The notes: generated by a model not told the origin, from the sequence alone. A stretch of DNA of 49,238 nt from Candidatus Handelsmanbacteria bacterium (GCA_016867395.1 VGJS01000028.1:1-49238), one strand, 5' to 3'; shown: positions 28,794-39,293, counted from the stretch's first letter. Numbers and translations are program-made.

Positions 28794-30724
28794 CCGTTGA
28801 GGATGAAATGCCCCTTGCCGAAGAACCAGAGGGCGTCCACCCCATAGGAGATGCCCACCCCGATGAAAAACCCCACGATCATGCCGACGAAAAAGGGCCG
28901 CAACTGGCGGTAGAGGGCCACCCCGCCCAGGCGCAGGGCGATGGTCTTGAAGGCCCAGGCCAGGAAGACCGAGAGGGCCACCCGCTGGATCATCCACACG
29001 CTGGCCAGGGCCAGGCCCACCGGGTGCAAAGGCCACCAGTGGAAGCGGTACTGGCACAGGGATAGTACCGAGAAGAAGAACGCCCCCAGCCCGAAGTACC
29101 CCAGCTTGCCCCAATCTGTGCCGATGGGGTCGCGGACCTGGCGCACCACCGCGTCGAAGGCGATGCCGCCGGCCCCGGCCCCTGGGTCGAAGATCCACGA
29201 GCGGAAATTGCCGGCCCCGTACTGATAGCACAGGTATAGCATGAAGTAGGCGGATACCGCCAGGCCCACCACCACGGCCAGGCCGATGGCCAGGCACAGG
29301 CCGCGGCGCTGGGGACTCAGTTCGTTGAGCCGGGCGGCGTGGGCCGCCGAGGGCATGAACACCGACTGGATGTCCCCGCACCAGGCGTAGGTGAGGGAGA
29401 GGCCCACCAAGGTCTGGGGCTGGAGGCCGGCGGTGCCGGTCAGGGCCAGGACCATGGCCTGGCTGGCAAGGGGGGTGGTCAGGTAGTAGACCCCCGACTG
29501 GATCACCAGCCGGGTGATCCCCAGGTAGATGACCAGCACCCCCAGCAGGTACAACCCCGCCACGTGTAGGGCCATCCCCGACTGCCACAGCCAGCCCAGG
29601 ATGTAGAGGATGCCGGCCGCCCCACCAAGCACGGCCAGCCGGTAGGAGGCCAACTCCCGGCCTTCGTCGAGTTCGCGGCTCTTCTTGAAGACCTGACGCC
29701 ACACTGCCCTCAGGTGGTTGCGGGCCATCCACAGGCTCCACACCACCATGGCGGCAAAGGCGCCAAAGCCCTGCCAGGAGAGGGTGGGGGTGCTGCCCCA
29801 GACAAAGGGGTCGGGGGTGGCGCTCAGGCTGGCCCAGTTGATCAACGCGGTCTCGGCCATGCTGATCAGGTGGAAGAACCAGATGCTGAAGAGGATGTTG
29901 GTGCTGGCCAGGTACGCGAAACCCACCACCGGGAAGTAGACGATCAGGTTGATGGGGGGCAGGCCGCGCACGATCTCGACGGGATAGTCCTGGTAGATGG
30001 CGATCTGGGCGAAGCCGGGGTGGAAATAGCTGATGATGTTGAAGAGGATGATGAAGAGGGGGATGGCGGCGCCAATCCAGAAGAGGCGGTCGCGGAAGAT
30101 GGCGGGCAGGGCCTCACCTGGAGGGGCCTCGATGAGCAGGCGGGGCACCTCGGTGAGGGGGAAGACCAGGCGCTCGTGCTCCACCCATTGCCGGCGCAGG
30201 ATCACCACCAGACAGAAGCAGACGAAGTAGATGGCCAGCATCAGGCTCAGCCACCAGGCCAGGGGCCCCAGCCAGGCGCCCCAGGGCAGGGGCTGGCCGG
30301 AGGGCAGGCCCTCGTAGAAGGGCCGGATGGCCTCGTTGCCGGGGATGGCCCAATCGGGCAAATAGGGTTGGACGAAGCTGTACCAGTCGTTTTCCGGGGT
30401 GGCCCCGTAGTAGGGCTTGGAGATGACGGCGAGGATATAGCCGACGATGAAGACGGGGATGCCGCTGACCACCAGCCCCATGCTGAGGATAGTGACCATC
30501 TCGGCCGGAGAGAGCGTCCACGAAGGGCGATAGCGCCCGGCCAGGGCATTGGTCAGGGCGATGAGGAAGAAGGGGACCCCCACCCCGACGGGGAAATAGG
30601 ACCAGGTGATCTCCGAGGAGCCCACCATCCAGATCGAATAGGGGGCGCCCAGGCTGTTCAGCAACACGCAACCCAGGCCCAGCAACAGGCTTCGCCAGGT
30701 AAGGACCTGGCGGTCTGCGCTCAT
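28790..30724 (-). CDS. Polytopic membrane protein, DUF6785-like, paralogue 1
   Basis: The product is 644 aa with about 14 hydrophobic segments. It begins after a short positive N-terminus with NSLGAPYSIWMVGSSEITW, then has RRQWVEHERLVFPLTEVPRL, a central YGAGNFRSWIF segment, TDWGKLGYFGLG, and YRFHWWPLHPVGL near the C-terminus. The same blocks occur in the gene at 42625-44529. I identify this from memory as the DUF6785/DUF6784 kind; function is unknown. Possibly a large transporter. Its start overlaps the end of lpd by four bases (ATGA), which makes it the last gene of the sucA-sucB-lpd unit. Confidence 0.7.
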   Translation of the reverse strand: MSADRQVLTWRSLLLGLGCVLLNSLGAPYSIWMVGSSEITWSYFPVGVGVPFFLIALTNALAGRYRPSWTLSPAEMVTILSMGLVVSGIPVFIVGYILAVISKPYYGATPENDWYSFVQPYLPDWAIPGNEAIRPFYEGLPSGQPLPWGAWLGPLAWWLSLMLAIYFVCFCLVVILRRQWVEHERLVFPLTEVPRLLIEAPPGEALPAIFRDRLFWIGAAIPLFIILFNIISYFHPGFAQIAIYQDYPVEIVRGLPPINLIVYFPVVGFAYLASTNILFSIWFFHLISMAETALINWASLSATPDPFVWGSTPTLSWQGFGAFAAMVVWSLWMARNHLRAVWRQVFKKSRELDEGRELASYRLAVLGGAAGILYILGWLWQSGMALHVAGLYLLGVLVIYLGITRLVIQSGVYYLTTPLASQAMVLALTGTAGLQPQTLVGLSLTYAWCGDIQSVFMPSAAHAARLNELSPQRRGLCLAIGLAVVVGLAVSAYFMLYLCYQYGAGNFRSWIFDPGAGAGGIAFDAVVRQVRDPIGTDWGKLGYFGLGAFFFSVLSLCQYRFHWWPLHPVGLALASVWMIQRVALSVFLAWAFKTIALRLGGVALYRQLRPFFVGMIVGFFIGVGISYGVDALWFFGKGHFILNG

Positions 30725-32082
30725 GGGGCCATTGCCGCCCAGGCAGCTTCCTTGAGCACCTCGGAGAGCGAGGGGTGGGCGTGGATGGTGCGGGCCAGAT
30801 CCTCAGCGCTGCCGGCAAATTCCATGGCTACCACGGCCTCCCCAATCAGGTGGGAGGCCTGGGGCCCGAGCACATGTGCCCCTAGGAGCCGGTCGGTCTT
30901 GGCGTCGGCGACGATCTTCACCAACCCGTCGATCTGGTCCATGCAGTGGGCCCGCCCATTGGCGCGGAAGAGGTGTTTGCCCACCCGCACCTGATGGCCC
31001 TGGGCGCGGGCGGCCTCCTCGCTCAGGCCCACTGAGGCGAGTTCGGGGTGGGTGTAGGCGACACCGGGGATGGTCTGGTAGTTGACGCGGACCGGGTGGC
31101 CGGCCAGGATCTCGGCCAGGGCGCGGCCCTCCTCCTCGGCCTTGTGGGCCAGCATGGGGCCGGGGATCAGGTCGCCGATGGCGCAGATGCCGGGGATGTT
31201 GGTCTGGAATTTGTCGTCCACCTGCACCCGGCCGCGGCTGTCGCGGGCCACGCCCACCTCTTCCAGGCCCAGCCCATCGGCGCAAGGCTTGCGGCCCACG
31301 GCCACCAGCACCGCGTCCGCCGTCGCTGCACTCTCCTTACCCGCGCTCTCCAACTGCACCTCTACCCGGCCTTTCTCCACCTTGGCCCCCTTGGCGCTGG
31401 TCTGCAACTGGAAGCCGAGTCCCTGGCGCTGGAGCAGGCGCTGCAACTGGCCGGCCAGCTCGCGGTCCATGCCGGGCAGGAGCTGGTCCAGGTACTCGAC
31501 AACCAACACCTGGCTGCCCAGCCGGCTCCACACCGAGCCCAACTCCAGGCCGATGGCCCCCCCGCCGATGACCAGCAGGCGCCCGGGGACTCTATCGAAG
31601 GAGAGGGCTTCGGTGGAACTGACGATGTGTTTGCCGTCGAAGGGCAGGCCGGGGAGTTCGGCGGGGACACTGCCGGTGGCCAGCAGGATGTTGCGGGCTT
31701 CCAACAGCTGCTCGCCCACTTGCACCGCGCCCGGACCCTTCAGGCGGGCAGCCCCGTAGATGAATTCGACCTGGTGCTGGCGGAAGAGGCCGGAGATGCC
31801 CTGGCTCAGGGTCTGGACGATCTTGCCTTTGCGCTGCATCATGGCGCTCAGGTCCAGGCCCACCTCGCCGAGGGCGATGCCGTGGTGGGCGAGGCCCTTC
31901 TTGTTCTGGTAGTACAGCTCGCTGGACTCGAGCAGGGCCTTGCTGGGGATGCAGCCCACGTTGAGGCAGGTGCCGCCCAGGGCAGTCTTGTCCACGCAGG
32001 CCACCTTGAGCCCAAGGCGGGCGGCGTGCACGGCGGCTACGTACCCGCCGGGGCCGGCGCCGATGACGATCAGGTCGAACAC
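30721..32082 (-). CDS. lpd: Dihydrolipoyl dehydrogenase (E3)
   Basis: The product is 453 aa. It begins with the FAD Rossmann motif VIGAGPGGYVAA, followed by the redox disulfide GGTCLNVGCIPSK (Cys39, Cys44), NAD-binding VIGGGAIGLELG, CAIGDL and the C-terminal HAHPSLSEVLKEA with catalytic His-Glu region. It re-oxidises dihydrolipoyl groups on E2 and passes electrons to NAD+. It lies 3 bases after the sucB stop, so E1, E2 and E3 form one transcription unit. The four-base overlap with the downstream membrane gene suggests translational coupling. Confidence 0.97.
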   Translation of the reverse strand: MFDLIVIGAGPGGYVAAVHAARLGLKVACVDKTALGGTCLNVGCIPSKALLESSELYYQNKKGLAHHGIALGEVGLDLSAMMQRKGKIVQTLSQGISGLFRQHQVEFIYGAARLKGPGAVQVGEQLLEARNILLATGSVPAELPGLPFDGKHIVSSTEALSFDRVPGRLLVIGGGAIGLELGSVWSRLGSQVLVVEYLDQLLPGMDRELAGQLQRLLQRQGLGFQLQTSAKGAKVEKGRVEVQLESAGKESAATADAVLVAVGRKPCADGLGLEEVGVARDSRGRVQVDDKFQTNIPGICAIGDLIPGPMLAHKAEEEGRALAEILAGHPVRVNYQTIPGVAYTHPELASVGLSEEAARAQGHQVRVGKHLFRANGRAHCMDQIDGLVKIVADAKTDRLLGAHVLGPQASHLIGEAVVAMEFAGSAEDLARTIHAHPSLSEVLKEAAWAAMAP

Positions 32083-32085
32083 GCC

Positions 32086-33285
32086 TCAGATCTCGAGCAG
32101 CATTCGGCTAGGGTCTTCGAGCAGCTCTTTGACCCGCACCAGGAAGGAGACCGACTGTTCGCCGTCGACGAGGCGGTGGTCGTAGGAGAGGGCCAGGTAC
32201 ATCATCGGGCGGATCTCCACCTTGCCCTCCAGGGCGATGGGCCGGTCCTTGATGGCGTGCATGCCGAGGATGCCGCTCTGAGGCGCGTTGAGGATGGGGG
32301 TGGAGAGCAGGGAGCCGAAGACCCCGCCGTTGGTGATGGTGAAGGTGCCACCGCCCAGTTCCTGGGGGCCGAGCTTGTTGTCGCGGGCGGCCTTGGCTAG
32401 GCGCTTGATCTCGGACTCGATGCGGGCTAGGGACATGGTCTCGACGTGGCGCAGCACCGGCACCAGCAGGCCGCGCTCGGTGCTGACGGCTATGCCCAAA
32501 TGCGCGTAGTCGTGGTAGACGATGTCGGCGCCGTCGACACTGGCGTTGATGGCGGGGAATTTCTGCAGGGCCAGGGCCACGGCCCGGGAGAAGAAGGACA
32601 TCAGCCCCAGAGTAACCCCGTGGACCTCATTGAAACGCTCCTTGTACTTCGCCCGCAGCCCCATCACCGCGCTCAGGTCCACCTCATTGAAGGTGGTCAG
32701 CATGGCGGCCTGGTGCTGGGCGGACACCAGGCGCTCGGCGATGCGCAGGCGCAGCTTGCTCATGGGCACCCGCCGGGTGCGCTCCTCGCAGGGGCGCGCC
32801 GGGGGTGCGGGGGCGGGCTCAGGTGCGGGTGTTTCCGCAGGGGGTGCAGGTGCAGCAGGTGCCGGGGCTGGAACTGGGGCCGCCTGTTTTTCCAGCTGGG
32901 CCAGCACGTCCTCCTTGGTAAGGCGGCCGCCCTTGCCGGTGCCGCTGATGGCGGCCGGATCGATATTGTGTTCCTCGACCAGCCGGCGCACGGCCGGGCT
33001 GAGGTTTTCGCCCTGGGCAGCGGGCGTGGGAGCGAGGGCAGGGGCTGGGGCGCCCGACTCGATACGGGCCACGGTCTCGCCCACCTTGAGGGTCTGGCCC
33101 GGTTCGGCGAGCCGGGTCAGGCGGCCGGCCGCCGGGGCGGGCAGGTCCACGTTGGCCTTGTCGGTTTCCAGCACGCAGACGGGCTGGTCGCGCTCCACCT
33201 GCTCGCCCTCGGCCTTGAGCCATTCGAGCAGCACCACCTCGGCGATGGATTCGCCCAGTTCCGGGATCAGGATCTCGGTTGCCAT
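32086..33285 (-). CDS. sucB: Dihydrolipoyllysine-residue succinyltransferase (E2)
   Basis: The product is 399 aa from ATG 33285 (GAGGAAAA upstream; the longer frame above is shadow). One lipoyl domain covers residues 1-75 with lipoyl Lys43 in ETDKANV. The E3-binding domain is near 105-145 ([19 protein letters not shown]...GRLTKEDVL). A Pro/Ala-rich linker follows, and the catalytic domain begins around 180 ([16 protein letters not shown]), with His370 and Asp374 in SYDHRLVDG. It carries succinyl groups from E1 to CoA. The single lipoyl domain and the linkage to sucA point to the 2-oxoglutarate rather than pyruvate complex. Confidence 0.96.
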   Translation of the reverse strand: MATEILIPELGESIAEVVLLEWLKAEGEQVERDQPVCVLETDKANVDLPAPAAGRLTRLAEPGQTLKVGETVARIESGAPAPALAPTPAAQGENLSPAVRRLVEEHNIDPAAISGTGKGGRLTKEDVLAQLEKQAAPVPAPAPAAPAPPAETPAPEPAPAPPARPCEERTRRVPMSKLRLRIAERLVSAQHQAAMLTTFNEVDLSAVMGLRAKYKERFNEVHGVTLGLMSFFSRAVALALQKFPAINASVDGADIVYHDYAHLGIAVSTERGLLVPVLRHVETMSLARIESEIKRLAKAARDNKLGPQELGGGTFTITNGGVFGSLLSTPILNAPQSGILGMHAIKDRPIALEGKVEIRPMMYLALSYDHRLVDGEQSVSFLVRVKELLEDPSRMLLEI

Positions 33286-33295
33286 CTCGTTTTCC

Positions 33296-36097
33296 TCACT
33301 GTGCCACTTCGATCCAGAGTTCCTCGTGCCCCTCGGCGTGGGGCGGGGCCGCGGCCAGGCCCAGGGCCTGGGCGACGATCTCGCGCTGCTCGCGCTGGTG
33401 TACCGGGTAGGAGCCGGTGGCCGGGCTCGAAGCTTTGTCGCGGCCCACGTACCCCAAACGGCGCTCCTCACCTAGCAGGTGCTGGATCAGCGGGCAGACA
33501 AAGCTCCAAGCCCCCATGTTGCGCGGCTCCTCCTGCACCCAGCACAGGGTCTCGACCCCGGCGTAGCGGGCTAGCAGTTGCTCCAACTCGACCCGCGGAA
33601 AGGGATAGAGCTGCTCCACCCGCACCAGCGCCACCTCCTCGCTGACCTGTTCCTGGCGAGCCTCCAGCAGGTCGTAGTAGATCCGCCCCGAACACAGGAT
33701 CAGCCGGCGCACCGCGGCGGGCGAGGCAACGGGCTCGTCGTCGATAAGGGACCGGAATCCTCCGGAGGTAAACTCCTCGATGGGCGAGAAAGAGGACCGA
33801 TGACGCAGCAGGCTCTTGGGGCTCATGACGATGAGGGGCTTGCGGAAGGAGCGGCGCATCTGCCGGCGCAACAGGTGGAAGAACTGGGCCGCGGTGGTGG
33901 GGTAGCAGACCTGCATGTTGTCCTTGGCGCACAGTTGCAAAAAACGCTCCAGCCTGGCGCTGGAGTGCTCGGGCCCCATGCCCTCGAAGCCGTGGGGCAA
34001 GAGCAGCACCAGGCCGCTCATGCGCTGCCACTTGGCCTCGCCGCTGCAGAGGAACTGGTCGATGATGGGCTGGGCACCGTTAACGAAGTCGCCGAACTGC
34101 GCCTCCCAGATCACCAGCCGGCGCGGGTCCGCCGAACTGATCCCGTACTCAAAGCCCAGCACCGCCAGTTCGGAGAGCATGGTGTTGATCACGGTGAAGC
34201 GGGCCTGGTCCTCGGCCAGATGGGCCAGGGGGGTGTAGGTCTGTCCGGTCTGGGTGTCGTGCCACACCGCGTGGCGGTGGCTGAAGGTGCCCCGCTGGCT
34301 GTCCTGGCCCACCAGGCGCACCGGCACCCCTTCGAGCATCAGGGTGCCCAGGGCCAGCATCTCGGCGCAGCCCCAGTCCACCGGGCGCTGGCCCTGAAAC
34401 ATCTCGGCGCGGGCGCTGACCAGCCTTTCCAGGGTTCGGCCCATGGAGAAACCGGGGGGAATCTGGGTGCCTCTGGTGCCCACCTGGGCCACCTGCTCGG
34501 AGTTGATGGCTGTGTGGGCTTCCCAGTTGCCGTCGGCCCAGCTCAGGCCCTTCCACACCCCGCCAAAGACCGAGAGCCGGGGCTTGACCCTGAGGCCGCG
34601 GGTGGCCTCCTGGGCCTTTTCGAGCCTGTCGAGGGCCTGCCGGCGCAGTTCCTCCACCTCGTCGGGGGTAATCTTGCCCTGGCCCACCAGCTCCCAGGCG
34701 TAGAGTTCGCAGACCGTGGGGTGCTTGGCGATCTCCTTGTACATCAGCGGTTGGGTGAAGGTGGGGTCGTCGGCCTCGTTGTGGCCGTAGCGGCGGTAAC
34801 ACCACAGGTCGATGAGCACGTCGCGCCGGAACTCCTGGCGGAATTCGATGGCCAGCCGGCCAGCCTGTACTACGGCCTCGGGGTCGTTGGCATTGACGTG
34901 GAAGACGGGGACCTGGATCTGGCGGGCCACGTCGGTGGGGTAAGGGGTGAAGCGGGTCTCGGCCGGCGTGGCGGTGTAGCCCAACTGGTTGTTGAGGATG
35001 ATGTGGATGGTGCCGCCGGTCTGGTAGTGGTCCAACTGGGAGAGGCTGAGGGTCTCGGCGACGATGCCCTGTCCCGTGAAGGCGGCCTCGCCGTGGATGA
35101 GCACCGGCACCACCTGGCGCCGCTGGTGGTCCTCCAGGTAGTCCTGCTTGGCGTGGACGATGCCCTCGATCACCGGGTCCACCAGCTCCAGATGGCTGGG
35201 ATTAGCGCTTAGGGAGAGGTGGATGGGGTGCCCCTCGGGCGTGACGTGGTCGTAGGAGTAGCCCAGATGGTACTTGACGTCCCCCTCTTCCTCGGAGCGC
35301 TCGCGGTGCGAGGCGCCCTCGAACTCGGCCAGGATGTACTCGCAGGGCTTGTTGAGCAGGTTGGCCAGGATATTGAGCCGGCCCCGGTGGGCCATGCCGA
35401 AGACCATCTCCCGCGCCCCCAGGGCCGCACCGCGCTCGGTGATGCTGTCCAGTAGGGACAGCAGGCCCTCGGCCCCTTCGAGTGAAAAGCGTTTCTGGCC
35501 TAGGTAGCGGGTGTGGAGGAACTGCTCAAAGGCTTCGGCGGCCAGTAGCCGGGCCAGCACCTGGCGGCACTGGGCGGCCGAGTACTCGGGGCGGTTGAGG
35601 TGGGGCTCAACCCGCCGCTGCAGCCAGTCGCGCTGGGATTTGTCGATGATGGAGGTGTACTCGATGCCCAGGGTCCGGCAGTAGGTAGTGCGCAGCTTGG
35701 CCAGCAGATCGCGCAGGCTGCCGTCGGTGGAACCCAGAAAGCCGCCCCGGCCCACCCCTTTTTCCAGGTCCTCCGGGCCCAAGCCGAATTGGGACAGCTC
35801 CAGCAGCGGGTGGGTAGTCTGGTTGTGGCCCAGGGGGTCGAGGTTGGCGATGAAGTGGCCCAATTCGCGGTAGGCATGGACCAGGGCCCAGATGCCCCGG
35901 TCGGTGCGCTGGCGCTGGCGGCGTTCCTGGCCTCCTCCCCGGCGCTCCTGGCTGCCCTCTCCAGCGCCGGTCTCGGATTCGAGGTCCGCAAAGTAGTCCA
36001 CCCAGTCTGGGTCCACCGAACGGGGGTCCTGCAGGTACTGGGCGTAGAGTTGTTCGAGGTAGGCGGTGTTGGCGGCGTTCAGCTCGGACGATGGCAT
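33296..36097 (-). CDS. sucA: 2-oxoglutarate dehydrogenase E1
   Basis: The product is 933 aa, the normal length for OdhA/SucA. Hallmarks are the N-terminal [24 protein letters not shown] segment (E2-binding), [17 protein letters not shown], the thiamine diphosphate region with [13 protein letters not shown], and the C-terminal [18 protein letters not shown]. It decarboxylates 2-oxoglutarate and transfers the succinyl group to lipoyl E2, a TCA-cycle step. It is first in the order sucA-sucB-lpd. A short intergenic gap of about 170 bases separates it from the divergent dehydrogenase gene at 36269; TATAAG near 36144 and TATCAT near 36219 may be -10 boxes, without clear -35 partners. Confidence 0.97.
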   Translation of the reverse strand: MPSSELNAANTAYLEQLYAQYLQDPRSVDPDWVDYFADLESETGAGEGSQERRGGGQERRQRQRTDRGIWALVHAYRELGHFIANLDPLGHNQTTHPLLELSQFGLGPEDLEKGVGRGGFLGSTDGSLRDLLAKLRTTYCRTLGIEYTSIIDKSQRDWLQRRVEPHLNRPEYSAAQCRQVLARLLAAEAFEQFLHTRYLGQKRFSLEGAEGLLSLLDSITERGAALGAREMVFGMAHRGRLNILANLLNKPCEYILAEFEGASHRERSEEEGDVKYHLGYSYDHVTPEGHPIHLSLSANPSHLELVDPVIEGIVHAKQDYLEDHQRRQVVPVLIHGEAAFTGQGIVAETLSLSQLDHYQTGGTIHIILNNQLGYTATPAETRFTPYPTDVARQIQVPVFHVNANDPEAVVQAGRLAIEFRQEFRRDVLIDLWCYRRYGHNEADDPTFTQPLMYKEIAKHPTVCELYAWELVGQGKITPDEVEELRRQALDRLEKAQEATRGLRVKPRLSVFGGVWKGLSWADGNWEAHTAINSEQVAQVGTRGTQIPPGFSMGRTLERLVSARAEMFQGQRPVDWGCAEMLALGTLMLEGVPVRLVGQDSQRGTFSHRHAVWHDTQTGQTYTPLAHLAEDQARFTVINTMLSELAVLGFEYGISSADPRRLVIWEAQFGDFVNGAQPIIDQFLCSGEAKWQRMSGLVLLLPHGFEGMGPEHSSARLERFLQLCAKDNMQVCYPTTAAQFFHLLRRQMRRSFRKPLIVMSPKSLLRHRSSFSPIEEFTSGGFRSLIDDEPVASPAAVRRLILCSGRIYYDLLEARQEQVSEEVALVRVEQLYPFPRVELEQLLARYAGVETLCWVQEEPRNMGAWSFVCPLIQHLLGEERRLGYVGRDKASSPATGSYPVHQREQREIVAQALGLAAAPPHAEGHEELWIEVAQ

Positions 36098-36268
36098 GGC
36101 AGATCCCGTGGCCCGCGGGGCGGGCGCCTATCTAGGGACTCTATAAGATATGGCAGAACCGCCTACGGGCAAAAGACGGGGGACCCCGGCGGCGCCTTTC
36201 TCAGGCCAGGTTTCGCGCCTATCATTGAGGGGGACGCGCCACCTTTACCCCAAGCGAGGATGCCGACC

Positions 36269-37273
36269 ATGCCGCGGACCCGAGCTGTTTGCGCCCTGAG
36301 CCCCGACCAGGTGGTGTTGCGGGAGGTAAACATCCCCAAGCCTGACCCTGGGGAGGTGGTGGTGCGCGCCGAGTTCTCGTCGATCAGCACCGGCACCGAG
36401 CGCTGGGTGATCACCGGGCAGTTCCACCCCCCTGGCAGCAAGTCCTCCTTCCCCCATCCCCTGGTGCCCGGCTACCAGAAGGCCGGGGTGGTCGAGGCCC
36501 TGGGCGCCGAGGTGAGGGGGCTGCGCGTGGGGCAGCCGGTCTTCGCTACCACCGCCAGGCTCGCCGACGAAGAGGTGATCGCCGGCTGGGGCGGCCACAT
36601 CGAACATTCGGTGCTGCCCGAGCACGAGGTGATCCCCCTGCCCAAGGGGCTGGACCCAGTGAAGGCCGCGGCCCTGGTGCTCACCCAGGTGGGGTACAAC
36701 GGCGGCTCGCGGCCCCCAGTGAAGCCCGGGGACCACGCCATGGTGATCGGGGACGGGCTGGTGGGGCAGTGGCTGGGGCAGATGCTGCGCCACCGGGGGG
36801 CGCGGGTGGTGTTGGCGGGGCGCCGGCCAGAGCGGCTGGCCACCGCTGCCCAGTGGTCGGCAGCCAGGGCAGTGAACATCAAAGAGATTCCCCTTGAGGA
36901 AGTGGCTCGGCAGGAAGCGCCCGGAGGCTTTGACCTCGTCGCCGATACCGTGGGCACCGCCGAGAGTGTGGCGCAGTTGCTGGGCCTGGTACGGCGCGAC
37001 GGCCACCTGGTGCTCAATGGCTACTACCGCGAGGGGGAGCACCTGCTCAGCATCCAGCAACTGCACAGCCGGGAGGCAACGGTACACGCCCCGGCTGGCT
37101 GGACCCGCCAGCGGCTGGAGGCCACCCTCGGCCTGGTCGAGAGCGGGGCGCTGCGGGTGCGCGAACTGATGACCCATATCCTGCCAGCCGCAAAGGCGGC
37201 CGAGGCGTACCGCCTGGTCCTCGACAAGCCAGAGGCGTTTCTCGGCATCTGCCTGGACTGGCGCCAATTCTGA
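36269..37273 (+). CDS. Zinc-less MDR-family dehydrogenase
   Basis: The product is 334 aa. Two in-frame ATGs exist (36260, 36269); the second has GAGG 9 bases upstream and is preferred. Medium-chain dehydrogenase features are present: SSISTGTERW and GYQKAGVVEALG at the N-terminal catalytic domain, then a Rossmann MVIGDGLVGQWLGQML for the cofactor and LVADTVGTAESV. The usual zinc ligands (Cys, GHE) are absent (GYQKAG replaces GHEGAG), so it is a non-zinc oxidoreductase, or one with another role. It resembles the bacteriochlorophyllide/threonine-dehydrogenase-like branch. A second MDR gene follows 10 bases later. Confidence 0.8.
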   Translation: MPRTRAVCALSPDQVVLREVNIPKPDPGEVVVRAEFSSISTGTERWVITGQFHPPGSKSSFPHPLVPGYQKAGVVEALGAEVRGLRVGQPVFATTARLADEEVIAGWGGHIEHSVLPEHEVIPLPKGLDPVKAAALVLTQVGYNGGSRPPVKPGDHAMVIGDGLVGQWLGQMLRHRGARVVLAGRRPERLATAAQWSAARAVNIKEIPLEEVARQEAPGGFDLVADTVGTAESVAQLLGLVRRDGHLVLNGYYREGEHLLSIQQLHSREATVHAPAGWTRQRLEATLGLVESGALRVRELMTHILPAAKAAEAYRLVLDKPEAFLGICLDWRQF

Positions 37274-37283
37274 GGAGGAGATC

Positions 37284-38255
37284 GTGGCTGGATCGATGCG
37301 CGCATTGCAGATCCTCGCCCCCGGCGAAGTGCGGGTGGTGCAGGTGGAGGTGCCCAAGGCGGCCCCCGGCGAGGTGCTGGTCCGCATCCGGGCCACCACG
37401 GTCTGCTCCCACTGGGACCTCAACATGGTGGCAGGGCGCGATATCTTCGAGCGGCCCGGCTTCCCCCAGTACCCCCTCCCGGTGGGGGTGCCCGGCCACG
37501 AGGTGGCCGGCGAGGTGGTGGAGGTGGGGGCAGAGGCAGAGGGTTTCAGCCCCGGCGACCGGGTGGCGGCCTGGAGCTCGCGCAGCTCGCAGCGGCCCGG
37601 CCGCCTGGGGTACTACGCCGAGTACGCCGCCATCCCCGCCGCGGATCTGATGAAGGTGCCCGACCATCTCCCCCTGGAGGAGGCGGCCATCCTCGAGCTG
37701 TCCATGTGCGTGGCCTCGTCCTTTCGCCGGGCCGGGGACCTGGCCGGCAAGCAGGTGGCCGTGGGTGGGGCCGGGGCCGCGGGGCTGCTCGCCCTGCAAA
37801 TGGCCCGGGCCCTGGGGGCGCGGCGGGTGGAGGTCTTCGAGCCGAATCCGGCCCGGCGGGCCCTGGCCCTGAGCCTGGGGGCGGACCTGGCCTACGACCC
37901 GGCTTCCCCCGAGTCGCAGGCATTGGGGGCGCGCAGCTATGAGGTGGCCTTCGAGTGCGCCGGGGCGGCGGTCTCGGCGCAGAATCTGATGCGGGTCACC
38001 TCCGGGCCAGTGCATCTGTTCGGGGTGGTGCACGGGGAGATCCGTTTCGACATGGACCACTGGGGTCGCAACGTGCAGTTGTGCGGGTACCCGGGCCACT
38101 CCCGCGAGTCGGCCGAGCTGGCGATGGCCCTGATCGCCGGGGGCGCTGTGAAGGTGAAGCCGCTCATCGGCATGAAGGTGGACTTTGAGCACTACCGCGA
38201 GGGCCTGGAACGGCTCAAGGACGGGGCGGCGGCCAAGATGTGCGTGGTGCCGTAG
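37284..38255 (+). CDS. Zinc-dependent MDR alcohol/polyol dehydrogenase-like protein
   Basis: The product is 323 aa. GTG at 37284 follows GAGGAGGAG. It retains the catalytic zinc ligands: Cys41 in ATTVCSHWD and the GHE pair (His72, Glu73) in VPGHEVAGEV. The structural-zinc Cys loop is missing. The Rossmann motif is VGGAGAAGLLALQMA, and VAFECAGAAVS follows. It probably oxidises a polyol or sugar alcohol, perhaps together with the zinc-less partner upstream. Specific substrate unknown. Confidence 0.82.
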   Translation: MAGSMRALQILAPGEVRVVQVEVPKAAPGEVLVRIRATTVCSHWDLNMVAGRDIFERPGFPQYPLPVGVPGHEVAGEVVEVGAEAEGFSPGDRVAAWSSRSSQRPGRLGYYAEYAAIPAADLMKVPDHLPLEEAAILELSMCVASSFRRAGDLAGKQVAVGGAGAAGLLALQMARALGARRVEVFEPNPARRALALSLGADLAYDPASPESQALGARSYEVAFECAGAAVSAQNLMRVTSGPVHLFGVVHGEIRFDMDHWGRNVQLCGYPGHSRESAELAMALIAGGAVKVKPLIGMKVDFEHYREGLERLKDGAAAKMCVVP

Positions 38256-38330
38256 CGAAGAAAAGCCCGCGGCAACGCTATTGGCGCGACATCAAATTTA
38301 TTCTTATGCCCCAAATGTGAAGCACACTTT

Positions 38331-38580
38331 GTGTTTTCGGCATGCCGCCTTTCGACTGCCCCCAGGTTCTTCTTTTACTACTTGGGGGTGCGCCACGCCG
38401 CTGCCGGGCGATCTTCATGCTTCCGAGACATTTACACCGAGCAGTCCCTCGGTACCGATTTCTCGATTGATCATTTCCTGCCCTGGAGTTTCGTCACCCA
38501 CAACTTGGGGTTTCCCGCAGGATGGCGATCCCTCGGTTGAACTCCAAGCGCAACTCCTCGTCTCGTGTTCCTGATCTCCC
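38331..38580 (+). pseudogene. HNH endonuclease remnant
   Basis: A frame beginning near 38331 reaches FSIDHFLPWSFVTHN (38461-38505), a clear HNH-type metal site (the I-D-H-F-x-P-W-S phrase). It is followed in another frame by LNSKRNSSS and PDL, which matches the downstream N-S-x-K region of such nucleases. The frame change, lost middle and lack of a believable start show a decayed gene. The stretch from 38256 to about 38500 is less GC-rich than its surroundings, suggesting foreign origin. Confidence 0.55.
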
Positions 38581-38600
38581 CCCGGCCCCCTCCTCGCGGC

Positions 38601-38790
38601 CTGCGGGACCTGGGCGTCGCGCCGGGCGCGGTGCTGGGGGGGCATGCTTCGCTGGGCAGCCTGGGATGGGTGGAGGGCGGGGCCGGGGCGGTGATCGGGG
38701 CGCTGCTGGAAGCGGTGGGGGAGGAGGGGACGCTGGTGATGTCCACCTATCTGGTGGGGCCGCCCTTGCCGTTGACGGGGGGGTGTGGCG
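38601..38790 (+). pseudogene. Aminoglycoside N(3)-acetyltransferase (AAC(3))-like N-terminal fragment
   Basis: A frame from about 38601 reads LRDLGVAPGAVLGGHASLG, then SLGWVEGGAGAVIGALLEA and VGEEGTLVMSTY. It matches the N-terminal third of the AAC(3) family (usually LR-LGV-PGD-V-VHSSLSSLGWVEGGA--V---LLEAVG-EGTLVMPTF). The start codon is lost and the frame stops making sense after about 38790, so only a fragment survives. No catalytic region remains. It lies between the HNH debris and the HEPN/MNT pair. Confidence 0.6.
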
Positions 38791-38855
38791 CGAGGGCTCC
38801 CGCGGCATGGCCGGCCTATCTTAGCAAACGCGGGTTTGTCTTTGCGGACAGCTTG

Positions 38856-39293
38856 TCACTCTTCGTCTGAAGGTCTACCGGCATCGAGGTATGCCCTCAG
38901 ACTCTCCAGAATGGAACTCTGCACTGCGTCCGCCAAATCCAACGCCTCTTGGCTCTGCTCTCGGGAGGTTTCCCCCAGTTCTCGCGGATACCGGAACTCT
39001 ACCCCATAGGGCGTCAAAACATCGGCTGGAGCCAGAGCGGCTGCCAGTTCCGCATCCACCGGGGCCACTAGGCCCCGCAGCTTGGTTAGGTCGTGGGTCT
39101 TGGGGAACTCTATCTGGTGGTGTACCAGGAAAGCCTTAAGGTATTTCTCTGCTGCCTGCTGCGCGTGAAAGCCGACGTTCTCGTAGTGTTCCGTGCCACT
39201 CTCAAGCAATACCTGAGCCGCCCCCAGATCCTGGTCAGCCTTGCCCAGCCATTGCTGAACGAAATCCCACTGCACTTGCTCAGGAGATCTCAC
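38856..39293 (-). CDS. HEPN domain protein (toxin-side of HEPN/MNT pair)
   Basis: The product is 145 aa, GTG start at 39293, overlapping the MNT stop by 14 bases. Four-helix HEPN pattern: WLGKADQDLGAAQVLLESG, then HAQQAAEKYLKAFLVHH, IEFPKTHDLTKL, and RYPRELGETSREQSQEALDLADAV. This is the usual short form encoded beside minimal nucleotidyltransferases. The Rx4-6H RNase motif is not evident, so ribonuclease activity is doubtful. HEPN/MNT pairs act as type VII-like toxin-antitoxin systems in some cases, with the MNT protein modifying the toxin. Confidence 0.8.
   Translation of the reverse strand: MRSPEQVQWDFVQQWLGKADQDLGAAQVLLESGTEHYENVGFHAQQAAEKYLKAFLVHHQIEFPKTHDLTKLRGLVAPVDAELAAALAPADVLTPYGVEFRYPRELGETSREQSQEALDLADAVQSSILESLRAYLDAGRPSDEE

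Noticed and set aside
31048..35212. Long open frames antisense to lpd, sucB and sucA (450 and 544 codons)
   Set aside because: They lie entirely opposite conserved genes and read as Gly/His/Ala-rich noise, as expected for GC-rich DNA.
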